Of a DNA stretch of 48,961 nucleotides, positions 17,834-25,665 are shown piece after piece. Made by a program: the position numbers and the translations under genes. Origin of the DNA: a virus. The number at the start of each line of letters is the position of its first letter. The first letter of the stretch is position 1. The notes beneath the pieces were generated by a model, which did no database searches, was not told where the DNA came from, and was given only the letters and a program-made list of their open reading frames with translations. Location of the stretch: the IMG/VR virus record IMGVR_UViG_3300040807_001226, positions 1 through 48,961 of that record. One strand, written 5' to 3'.

Positions 17834-19237
17834 TTGTCAAAAAGCTCGTATAACTCTAACGCAGAAATTGCAAGAGAAAAGCTTAATAATATAAGTTGTT
17901 CAATGTGTCTTGCTAAGTGGACACAAGTAACAATGCATCTACATAATGGACATACGCATAGCTGTCATCATCCTGCTCCACATTTTGTTCCTTTAGATGA
18001 GCTAAAAAGAAATCCTCACGCATTGCATAATTCAATTTACAAAATTAAACAACGCAAAAAAATGTTAGCAGGTGAACAGCCGGAAGAGTGCAATTACTGT
18101 TGGAATATTGAAAACTTAAACCAAGGTCATCTAAGTGATAGACATTACAAGAGCGGCGAAGATTGGAATGAAGGCCAATTAGAAAAAATACAACTTAATC
18201 CTTTAGATGAAAAGTTTTTGCCTACATATGTAGAAGTTAGTTTTAATAATACTTGCAATTTTGCTTGCATGTATTGTAGCCCCCAAATCTCTAGTAAATG
18301 GATGGAAGACGTTAAACAGTGTGGAGGTTACGATATAGGAGACTACGAAGTACATAATTTAGATTACATGAAATCTAAAAATCTTATACCTATACTTGCA
18401 AGGGAAGAGAATCCTTACATTGATGCATTTTGGAAAATTTGGCCTGAGCTTTATACAAACTTAAAAGTATTTCGTATTACAGGTGGCGAACCGCTGTTAA
18501 GTAAACATACTTGGCGTATATTAGAATACATACAAGAAAATCCTAATCCTAATCTTGTCTTAGGCATTAATACTAATCTTGGAGTACAAGATGTGTTTAT
18601 AGATAGACTTATAGAAATTGCAAATGATCTAATACTTAATAATAAAATTAAAAATTTTGATTTATATACAAGTGTTGAAAGTTTTGGTGAACAAGCAGAA
18701 TACATACGTGACGGAATGGAGTTTGATAGATTTTTAGTTAATCTGAATAGAGTTACAACAGAAATACCTATGTTAGATTGGAAAGCTAAAACAATCATTA
18801 TGGCAACATACAATCTATTAAGTATTCCAAATTTTAGAAAATTGTTAGAATGGCTTTTAGAATGGAGAAAGATAAATGGTTCTAATACTTGGAAAAAACT
18901 TTGGTTAGATATTAGTTATCTAACTTATCCTGATTGGCAAACAGTTGCACTTGCAGGTGAAAATGAATTACGTATTATGGAAGAAGATTTAACATTTATG
19001 TTATCTAATAAGGAACAATTAATTGGGCACTACGGCTTCCAAGATACAGAAATTGAAAAAATGCGACGAGCAATTGATTTTGTTAAATCTAATTTAGATA
19101 AAGATAAGTCGAGAGAAATGAAACAGTTTTATAAATTTTTTAGTGCATATGATTTTAGAAGACAAAAAGATTTTTTAAGTACATTCCCTAATTTTACAAA
19201 ATTCTATTATCAGTGCAAGGAGTTAGCAGATGGATAA
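17834..19237 (+). CDS. Twitch-type radical-SAM enzyme, copy A
   Basis: The 467-aa product starts with TTG, supported by AAGGAG 5 bp upstream. The 4Fe-4S/SAM motif CNFACMYC (C141, C145, C148; CX3CX2C) and TGGEPLL (G217-P220) define a radical-SAM TIM barrel. The N-terminal ~110 residues carry extra Cys/His motifs (SCSMCLAKW, HSCHHPAP, CNYCW) that may bind a second cluster, as in twitch/SPASM members. It is cytoplasmic. It overlaps the next gene by 8 bp; the pair is repeated at 21766-24452. Radical-SAM chemistry on a sugar or peptide is likely, but the substrate cannot be read from sequence. Confidence 0.8.
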   Translation: MSKSSYNSNAEIAREKLNNISCSMCLAKWTQVTMHLHNGHTHSCHHPAPHFVPLDELKRNPHALHNSIYKIKQRKKMLAGEQPEECNYCWNIENLNQGHLSDRHYKSGEDWNEGQLEKIQLNPLDEKFLPTYVEVSFNNTCNFACMYCSPQISSKWMEDVKQCGGYDIGDYEVHNLDYMKSKNLIPILAREENPYIDAFWKIWPELYTNLKVFRITGGEPLLSKHTWRILEYIQENPNPNLVLGINTNLGVQDVFIDRLIEIANDLILNNKIKNFDLYTSVESFGEQAEYIRDGMEFDRFLVNLNRVTTEIPMLDWKAKTIIMATYNLLSIPNFRKLLEWLLEWRKINGSNTWKKLWLDISYLTYPDWQTVALAGENELRIMEEDLTFMLSNKEQLIGHYGFQDTEIEKMRRAIDFVKSNLDKDKSREMKQFYKFFSAYDFRRQKDFLSTFPNFTKFYYQCKELADG

Positions 19238-20495
19238 AGTTTTAGTTTGGGCAAGACAAGATTTAACAGAAGCTAAATGGAAAAGAACTGATTTTAATGA
19301 ACCATTATATTGGTTTCATAGTGGACTTAAAAAAGAACATCTTGAAGGATTTCATGCACATGTTGATCCTTACATTTCATTAGGAGCAACAAGATTTCCT
19401 GCAACAAGTGTGTATCAACCAGTAACTAGTTTAAAGCAAGTTAAAAATAAAAAATATTATTATCCTGTGCCATTTCAGCCTCATCCAAATTTAGCAAAAA
19501 CTTGGAAAGAAATTGCATATATTGAACCTGAGCATTTAAAAAAAATTAAAAAAGGAATGTGTAAAATTTTAATTCTTAATGTAATGGAAGGTTGGAGTTT
19601 CAATACACATTTTAAAAATATAATCGATGTCTTTATTGAAAAATATAATTTAAATTATCATAATTTTGTTATTTGTAGTGGAAATATGTTAACACCTGAC
19701 TTTAATACTAAATCAGTTTATTATAATTGGTGGGAACAACATATGCGTAATGACAGAGCACTTTTTGACTATGCATCTATGTATCGAGTATTACAACCGT
19801 ATGAACGTAATAGAAAACATAAATTTATTTGTTTAAATAGGCGCCCCCACGCCCATAGATTATTGTTGTCAGAATTTTTATATACAAATAACTATCATAA
19901 TGATGGTATATTAACTTGTTGTAAAGAAACTGATAATGGCAATACTATTTATTACGAAACATCTTTAAAGAGTTGTCAAGAGTATTATCCAAATATATGG
20001 AAAAATTTTAACGTAGATTTTTTAGATAAATTGCCTTTAGTATATAAAGATGGAATAAATGCGGCAGATGATAATCCTACTGTAGATACCAAACCTGACA
20101 AATTTTACAATAGTTGGTTACATATTGTTACTGAAACATATGCTCACAACGGACAAAGTTTTTTTAGTGAAAAAATATTTAAACCTATAATTTATTGGCA
20201 ACCTTTTATTTTACTCGGTGCTTATAATGATTTAAAAAATTTTAGAAGTTTAGGATATAAAACTTTTGATGGGATAATAGATGAAAGTTACGATGATGTT
20301 TTTGATAATGCAGAACGATTACAAACTGTATTTAAAGAAATAAGTAGGATTATTTCTATGGATAATACTGAATTAAAAAAGTTATATAGTGATTGTCATG
20401 AAATTTTAACACATAATTTTTATCATTGGATGTATAGACAAAATAATATACATGCTGATCTTAGGAAAGATCTGTTGGAGGCACTATATGGCTAG
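19230..20495 (+). CDS. Glycosyltransferase-like protein, copy A of radical-SAM partner
   Basis: The 421-aa product starts 8 bp after AAGGAG. The C-terminal half has FFSEKIFKPI, QPFILLGA, FRSLGYKTF and IIDESYDD, which resembles the donor-site region of GT10/GT-B-like transferases (EKI..A...PI..G). The centre has CLNRRPHAHRLLLSEFL, an Arg/His motif also present in the paralogue at 23196-24452. There is no membrane segment. In both copies the gene directly follows a twitch radical-SAM gene, so the two proteins probably act in one pathway. Glycosyltransferase assignment is inference from remote motifs. Confidence 0.48.
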   Translation: MDKVLVWARQDLTEAKWKRTDFNEPLYWFHSGLKKEHLEGFHAHVDPYISLGATRFPATSVYQPVTSLKQVKNKKYYYPVPFQPHPNLAKTWKEIAYIEPEHLKKIKKGMCKILILNVMEGWSFNTHFKNIIDVFIEKYNLNYHNFVICSGNMLTPDFNTKSVYYNWWEQHMRNDRALFDYASMYRVLQPYERNRKHKFICLNRRPHAHRLLLSEFLYTNNYHNDGILTCCKETDNGNTIYYETSLKSCQEYYPNIWKNFNVDFLDKLPLVYKDGINAADDNPTVDTKPDKFYNSWLHIVTETYAHNGQSFFSEKIFKPIIYWQPFILLGAYNDLKNFRSLGYKTFDGIIDESYDDVFDNAERLQTVFKEISRIISMDNTELKKLYSDCHEILTHNFYHWMYRQNNIHADLRKDLLEALYG

Positions 20496-21126
20496 GTTAT
20501 TTGCCTTTGGGTGTAGTTATACATATGGTCATGGACTTGTAGATTGTATAGTAGGAAAGAACGAAGCAGGTCCTGAACCGAGTAAATTAGTATATGTTAA
20601 TTTGATTGCTGATTATTTGAATATAAAAGAAGTAAAAAATTGCGCTTATCCTGGAAAAAGTAATAAATGGATTTTAAGTGCATTAGAAACATATTTAGAT
20701 TTAATAAAACCTGATGACACAGTTATATTACAATGGAGTTTTATGGAACGAGATTGTATATTAGGCAATGAATTTAGAAAAAATTATATCAAATCTACGG
20801 ATCTTGGGCCTTGGAAAAAAGACTATGTATCAACTACGTATTATAAAATGTTTTATAGTTCATACAACAATGAAAAAACCACTAGCTGGTACATAAATTA
20901 TGCAGACTTCTTACTCAAACATAACAATATAACTAAAGTGTTACATACTGCACCTCCAGGTGGCGAAGATATTAAAAAAAATATTATATGCAAGGAAAAT
21001 TATTGGAATACGTGTTTAGCTGATCATACTATTGATTATGCACAAGATAAAAATCATCCAGGTCCAAAAACACACCAATTATTTGCAAAATTAATGTTAG
21101 AAAAATTTCCATGGTTGAAAGAGTAA
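20488..21126 (+). CDS. SGNH/GDSL-family hydrolase, copy 1
   Basis: The 212-aa product starts MARLFAFGCSYTYGHG. I chose the ATG at 20488, which follows GGAGG by 6 bp, over an in-frame ATG at 20452 that lies within the previous gene. Ser10 sits in a GCSYT block I motif. Block III-like GKSNKWI, block II-like VILQWS and a C-terminal D187-x-x-H190 in DKNHPGPKTH complete an SGNH set. Such enzymes add or remove acyl esters, often on glycans. The protein lacks a signal peptide, so it would work in the cytoplasm, perhaps on an acylated sugar precursor. A paralogue follows 7 bp downstream. Confidence 0.68.
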   Translation: MARLFAFGCSYTYGHGLVDCIVGKNEAGPEPSKLVYVNLIADYLNIKEVKNCAYPGKSNKWILSALETYLDLIKPDDTVILQWSFMERDCILGNEFRKNYIKSTDLGPWKKDYVSTTYYKMFYSSYNNEKTTSWYINYADFLLKHNNITKVLHTAPPGGEDIKKNIICKENYWNTCLADHTIDYAQDKNHPGPKTHQLFAKLMLEKFPWLKE

Positions 21127-21133
21127 CAATTAA

Positions 21134-21781
21134 ATGAATAGAATAATTACTTTTGGTTGTAGTTTTACATACGGTCATGGACTTAGAGATTGTATTAATG
21201 AAAATTTAGGTCCAGGAAAATATCCTAGTATGTTTTCTTGGCCTAACTTAATTGCAAAAAAGTTAAACAAAGAAATTGTAAATATGGCTCACTGTGGTGC
21301 AAGTAACAAACAAATTGCACACTTAGTAGATAATTTTCAATTTCATGAAACAGATATTTGTTTGATACAATGGACATTGATAAACAGATATACTATTTTT
21401 TTCCAAGACAACACTATACAACAAATAACCCCTAACTCAAAAACACAAAAGGCAAAAAATTATTACAAAATGATGATGAATTTATATAACGTATATGATA
21501 AATCTATCGATATTAGATTATTATTAAACGGAATAAATTACAAATTAAAAAATAAAAACATTAAAACTATTAATTTTTCTCCTATAACAGTTAGAGATAA
21601 ATTTGATAACGATCAAAAATTATTTGAAAATTTAGTTAAATTTGATTTTTCTGTAGATAAAAACAATATAGGATTTTTACCATATGTAGACGTTGGATTA
21701 GATAATTGGCACCCGGGTCCTAAAGCACATAAACAATTTGCAGAATATATACTAGAGGAATATCCTTGGCTAAAAGACTAG
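21134..21781 (+). CDS. SGNH/GDSL-family hydrolase, copy 2
   Basis: The 215-aa product starts MNRIITFGCSFTYGHG, with Ser10 in block I, GASNKQI, ICLIQWT and a C-terminal D190-x-x-H193 in DNWHPGPKAH. It is closely similar in layout to the preceding gene and to a third copy on the opposite strand at 43016-43585. No good ribosome-binding site is visible, so it may rely on read-through translation from the gene 7 bp upstream. It overlaps the next gene by 16 bp. It is probably an esterase or acyl-transfer enzyme of glycan decoration; substrate unknown. Confidence 0.68.
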   Translation: MNRIITFGCSFTYGHGLRDCINENLGPGKYPSMFSWPNLIAKKLNKEIVNMAHCGASNKQIAHLVDNFQFHETDICLIQWTLINRYTIFFQDNTIQQITPNSKTQKAKNYYKMMMNLYNVYDKSIDIRLLLNGINYKLKNKNIKTINFSPITVRDKFDNDQKLFENLVKFDFSVDKNNIGFLPYVDVGLDNWHPGPKAHKQFAEYILEEYPWLKD

Positions 21782-23211
21782 AAGAAACAGATCCGCAAGC
21801 AGCAGCGTTAGAAGTGATTCCTTTACTTAATGAGATATCACCTAGTATGTGTATGGCTAAATGGTTGTGGTCTAGTATCCATTTAACAACAGGATTAACT
21901 AATAGTTGTTTTTTGCCTCCATTGCATAAAATAGATGCAGACGAAGTTGAAGAAAATTTTAAAGCACTGCACAATACAGCACAAAAGAAAAAAGAACGTG
22001 CTGCAATGTTATGCGGTGATAAGCCAGAAGGTTGTTCAACATGCTGGAAGGTTGAAGCAATGCAAGGTGATCATCTCAGTGATAGATTTTATCGTTCATC
22101 AGAACCTTGGGCACAAGATGGCTGGGATGATGTAATTGCTAAAGGAGCCGACGGAGATATCGAACCACGATATTTAGAAGTAAATTTTAATCATGCTTGT
22201 AATCTAGCATGCTCATACTGCTCTCCGCATCTAAGTTCTAAATGGGCAGAAGATATAGAACAAAACGGCCCATACCCTACACTAGTACCGCACAACAGTA
22301 TTGACTACTTTAAGCAAACAGGACAATATCCAATTCCTGTTAGAGAATACAATCCTTATGTAGAAGCATTTTGGAAATGGTGGCCTGAATTATATCCTAA
22401 ACTAAAACACTTTCGTATGACAGGCGGCGAACCGTTACTTGACAAGAATACATTTCGTGTGTTAGATTATGTAGTAGACAACGGACGTCCTGATCTTGAT
22501 ATGAGTATCACCTCAAATGCAAGTGTGCCTGAGAAAAATTGGAATCGTTTTGTAGATACAGTAAGTTTTATTACAGAATACAATAAACTAAATTCATTCA
22601 GATTGTACGTAAGTGTAGATGGATGGGGAGAACAAGCAGAGTACATGCGTGATGGTTTAGACTTTGATCGTTTATGGAACAACGTAAACAACTATCTATC
22701 AAAGACACACAACGGTCTAGTAACGTTTATTGTTACGTTTAATATGTTGAGCTTGCCTAGCATTAAACGCTTGCTAGAGGGCATATATGCGCTACAAAAG
22801 GCCCATAATGTGCGTAAAGTACGCAGAGACGAAACTACAGGCAAATTAACATACTACGGCAATCATCGTGTGTTTGTAGATACTCCTGCACTACATCATC
22901 CTGCATGGCAAAGTTTAAAACTTGCTCCGCAAGAATATTGGCATTATGCAGAAGAAGCATTAGAGTTTATGAAAGCTCATCCTGATGGACAACGAGAAAC
23001 ACGTTGGACAGGGTTTAAACCACACCAAATTGCTAGATTTGAACGCTCAATAGAATTTATGAAAGAAGGATTTGCTGCAGAACAAGAACGTACAGCAGCA
23101 CAGCAAAACTTTGTTAGATTTTTTACAGAATACGACAAACGCCGCAACATAAGTTTTGAAAAAGCATTTCCTGAATTTAACGGATTAAAAGAAAAATGGA
23201 ACAAAGATTAA
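21766..23211 (+). CDS. Twitch-type radical-SAM enzyme, copy B
   Basis: The 481-aa product starts with TTG, 5 bp after AGAGGAA. It is a paralogue of 17834-19237 along its length: SMCMAKWLW, CSTCWKVEAMQGDHLSDR, CNLACSYC (C145, C149, C152), TGGEPLL (G220-P223), DGWGEQAEYMRDG. It carries a short insertion near residue 345 (KVRRDETTGKLTYYGNHR) absent from copy A. The same N-terminal Cys motifs suggest an auxiliary cluster. It overlaps both neighbours by 16 bp and is again followed by the same glycosyltransferase-like family. The two copies may act on different positions or substrates. Confidence 0.8.
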   Translation: MAKRLEETDPQAAALEVIPLLNEISPSMCMAKWLWSSIHLTTGLTNSCFLPPLHKIDADEVEENFKALHNTAQKKKERAAMLCGDKPEGCSTCWKVEAMQGDHLSDRFYRSSEPWAQDGWDDVIAKGADGDIEPRYLEVNFNHACNLACSYCSPHLSSKWAEDIEQNGPYPTLVPHNSIDYFKQTGQYPIPVREYNPYVEAFWKWWPELYPKLKHFRMTGGEPLLDKNTFRVLDYVVDNGRPDLDMSITSNASVPEKNWNRFVDTVSFITEYNKLNSFRLYVSVDGWGEQAEYMRDGLDFDRLWNNVNNYLSKTHNGLVTFIVTFNMLSLPSIKRLLEGIYALQKAHNVRKVRRDETTGKLTYYGNHRVFVDTPALHHPAWQSLKLAPQEYWHYAEEALEFMKAHPDGQRETRWTGFKPHQIARFERSIEFMKEGFAAEQERTAAQQNFVRFFTEYDKRRNISFEKAFPEFNGLKEKWNKD

Positions 23212-24452
23212 CTAGTCCTAATGATACAGGTCTTTATAGTAATATATCCCTTGGAAATATTTGGTTTCCAAATCTAAAAACTCAACTACAACAAGGTTGG
23301 GCCGAAGTTTGGAAAGATTTACAACAAACATATTTTAAAAATGTAGGAAATCCTTATGCTGTATATTTCAGTGTTGACAGAATCAAATGGTTAGAATCTA
23401 GCAATGCTATAATATCTGATAGAAACAGAGAAATATGTAATAAAAAAGGATTAAAGTTTTATCTGTGGGAACCGTTGTCAACATACGACACAAGAGTAGA
23501 CAAAGATGGCATCTACACTAGTTGGAGCAACACAGATGCAGAACATATTAGAGCTAGAGAACTAGACAGTATTCAGCAGTATGTACAAAACAATGGGCTA
23601 ACAAAAGTAGAAGTATACAGTCCTAGTTACAACAGCAAAAAATATTTTCAAACACACTATCCAGAACTTGAAATTGACTGTACGCCTGTAGGATGGATAT
23701 ATCCTGCTACAATAAATGTTGATGAACAAGAAGGCGTACACGATGGTAATTTAATTACTAAAAAGTTTTGGTGTGGCAATTGGCGTTATGCCAGTCATAG
23801 ACATTGTGTAGCAAGCTACCTAACAGAAACCGCAGACAGTTATAATCTTAGTTGGTTATACAACAGTAACGAAAAGGTATTGCTAGATAATGCTTACTCA
23901 GAAAACTTACCGTGTGTTGATGTATTACGCAATGGAGCAAACAAACTAGCTGAACTTGCACCCTTGAGTATGGACATTCCTGTAAAAGAAAAATTAAACA
24001 TAGATGATTACATTGATATTCATATAGACACAAATCCTAAAGATTCGTATGCAGAATGTTTTTGTGCTATTGTCAATGAAACACGTTACGCAGAACCAAC
24101 AGGTCTCTTGACAGAAAAGATAATGAATGCTATGCTTAACTATAAGCCTGTAATAATGCTAGGACCTCCAGGTAATTTAGAATACATGAGAGCCTGGGGA
24201 TTTATGACATTTAGCGATTGGTTTGACGAAAGTTATGATACAGAACAGGATCATAGTAAACGTATGAAAAAAGTATTTGAACTAATTGACTGGATTAATT
24301 CAAAAAGTATAGACGACTTAAAAGATATGTATGCAGACATGGCATATGTTTTAATTCATAACAAAACATGGATAGAAGAACTACAAGAACGTCTACTAGA
24401 AGCACCTATTACTAAAAACAAAATATACAAGAGAATACGATATGCTAATTAA
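23196..24452 (+). CDS. Glycosyltransferase-like protein, copy B of radical-SAM partner
   Basis: This 418-aa protein is homologous to 19230-20495, best in the C-terminal half: GLLTEKIMNAML, KPVIMLG, MRAWGFMTF, DESYD and a closing MAYVLIHN. The central W-R-(4-6)-HR segment (NWRYASHRHCVASYL) parallels copy A. The N-terminal half has diverged. There is no signal peptide or membrane span. The start overlaps the radical-SAM gene by 16 bp without a clear ribosome-binding site, which suggests translational coupling. A glycosyltransferase role is inferred from remote GT10/GT-B-like motifs. Confidence 0.45.
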   Translation: MEQRLTSPNDTGLYSNISLGNIWFPNLKTQLQQGWAEVWKDLQQTYFKNVGNPYAVYFSVDRIKWLESSNAIISDRNREICNKKGLKFYLWEPLSTYDTRVDKDGIYTSWSNTDAEHIRARELDSIQQYVQNNGLTKVEVYSPSYNSKKYFQTHYPELEIDCTPVGWIYPATINVDEQEGVHDGNLITKKFWCGNWRYASHRHCVASYLTETADSYNLSWLYNSNEKVLLDNAYSENLPCVDVLRNGANKLAELAPLSMDIPVKEKLNIDDYIDIHIDTNPKDSYAECFCAIVNETRYAEPTGLLTEKIMNAMLNYKPVIMLGPPGNLEYMRAWGFMTFSDWFDESYDTEQDHSKRMKKVFELIDWINSKSIDDLKDMYADMAYVLIHNKTWIEELQERLLEAPITKNKIYKRIRYAN

Positions 24453-25044
24453 AAATGAAAAGCCTCTTAAAATTATTGGATACGAACAAAGCATACTCAC
24501 ACAGGACAGTATGTTCTATGGTAAGAACTTTGTTAATGAAGATTGCAGTATCATGAGTCCTCAAGAGTTTAAGCAATTGCAAAACAAAGATGACTTTCAG
24601 TACTTTATAGGATTTGCATTAGATTTACAAGAACGTGCGCAAACAGTAGATTTGCTAGACGAATACGACTGCGATTGTGTAACATATATTCATGACACTG
24701 CTGTTATACATGAAGGCGCAGTTATTGGAAAAGGGTCATGTGTTGCTAACTTTAGTACAGTTATGCAAGGTGCTGTAGTGGGCAAACACTGCTTTATTGA
24801 AACATATTGTTTGATTAGTCACGATGTTACTGTGGGTGACAATTGTATGTTCCACAGTGGTTCAATGATTGCTGGTAAAACAAACATAGGCAAGAATTGT
24901 ATGTTTAATTTTAAAAGTGGTGCAATAAACAAAATAGATGTATGTGATAATGTTACCCTAGGTGCATTTTCTAACCTAACTAAAAGTGTTGATACCGCAG
25001 GAATATATGTAGGATCCCCTGCTAGATTGTTAAAGGCAATGTAA
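24442..25044 (+). CDS. NeuD/PglD/WbpD-like hexapeptide acyltransferase
   Basis: The 200-aa product has an N-terminal ~75-residue region and then left-handed beta-helix hexapeptide repeats (residues ~85-195): VIHEGAVIGKGSCVANFS, VVGKHCFIET, ISHDVTVGDNCMFHSG, NIGKNCMFNF, VGSPARLL. His at ISHDV matches the catalytic His region of sugar N- or O-acyltransferases. These enzymes acetylate amino groups on nucleotide sugars or sialic acids using acetyl-CoA. The next genes encode a DegT-type aminotransferase and a nucleotide-sugar dehydrogenase, so acetylation of a freshly installed amino group is a natural reading. The stop and the next start overlap by one base. Confidence 0.78.
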   Translation: MLIKNEKPLKIIGYEQSILTQDSMFYGKNFVNEDCSIMSPQEFKQLQNKDDFQYFIGFALDLQERAQTVDLLDEYDCDCVTYIHDTAVIHEGAVIGKGSCVANFSTVMQGAVVGKHCFIETYCLISHDVTVGDNCMFHSGSMIAGKTNIGKNCMFNFKSGAINKIDVCDNVTLGAFSNLTKSVDTAGIYVGSPARLLKAM

Positions 25045-25640
25045 TGAGTTTTGATGTTGTAGAACAATTTGAACATGAAGTAGCAAACTTTTTTGGCGCA
25101 CCTTATGCTGTAGCAACAGACAGTTGTACACATGCTATAGAATTATGTTTGCGTTATAAGAATATAAAACATACAGCTTGTCCAAAAAACACATACCTAA
25201 GTGTTCCAATGACACTAGAAAAATTAAATATTGGTTGGCATTTTATAGGCGAAGAATGGTATGAATACTATCAATTTCCAAACACTCGTATAATTGATGC
25301 AGCAGTTTTATGGAGAGAGAAAAGTTACATATCAGGCACTTTTATGTGTTTAAGTTTTCAATTTAAAAAACATCTAGGTCTAGGTAGAGGCGGAATAATT
25401 TTATGTGACAGTGCGTTAGATCGTGCAGAGCTAATAAAAATGAGTTATGACGGTAGACACAGAAATACACCTTGGGCAGAACAACAAGTATACCAAATGG
25501 GTTATCACTATTATATGACGCCTGAAACGGCTCAACTAGGCATAGATAGAATTAAAAACGCAATAGTATCAAAACCTAAAAAATGGTCATACAAAGATTA
25601 TCCTGATCTGTCTACAATGCCTGTGTTTAGCAATAAATAA
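25044..25640 (+). CDS. Compact DegT/DnrJ/EryC1-like aminotransferase
   Basis: The 198-aa product is half the usual ~370-400 aa of sugar aminotransferases. Visible parts are the opening helix FEHEVANFFGAPYAVATDSC, a IIDAA segment with Asp85 (PLP pyridine N contact), and SFQFKKHLGLGRGG with Lys109 at the Schiff-base position. The C-terminal small domain and part of the substrate loop are missing. The reading frame is intact, ends just before a promoter and shows no frameshift debris, so I infer a naturally compact protein. It may still transaminate a keto-sugar, or may have lost activity. Start and stop are coupled to the acyltransferase gene (TAATG). Confidence 0.65.
   Translation: MSFDVVEQFEHEVANFFGAPYAVATDSCTHAIELCLRYKNIKHTACPKNTYLSVPMTLEKLNIGWHFIGEEWYEYYQFPNTRIIDAAVLWREKSYISGTFMCLSFQFKKHLGLGRGGIILCDSALDRAELIKMSYDGRHRNTPWAEQQVYQMGYHYYMTPETAQLGIDRIKNAIVSKPKKWSYKDYPDLSTMPVFSNK
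25633..25639 (+). promoter_or_regulatory. Putative late promoter inside accessory operon
   Basis: CAATAAATAA spans the stop codon of the aminotransferase gene, 26 bp before the ATG at 25666. It is followed directly by an 18-bp palindrome and AGGAG. It is the only such motif seen in a gene gap between 13546 and 37000, and would give the dehydrogenase and following genes extra late expression. Confidence 0.45.
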
Positions 25641-25654
25641 TATACGTATATTAT
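25637..25654. repeat. 18-bp perfect palindrome before dehydrogenase gene
   Basis: ATAATATACGTATATTAT is its own reverse complement, centred at 25645/25646, where a T4-type late transcript from the ATAAATA box would be expected to start. AGGAG follows at 25655-25659. It could be an operator, or form a hairpin only in read-through RNA. Low sequence complexity leaves room for chance. Confidence 0.5.
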
Positions 25655-25665
25655 AGGAGTAAGAA

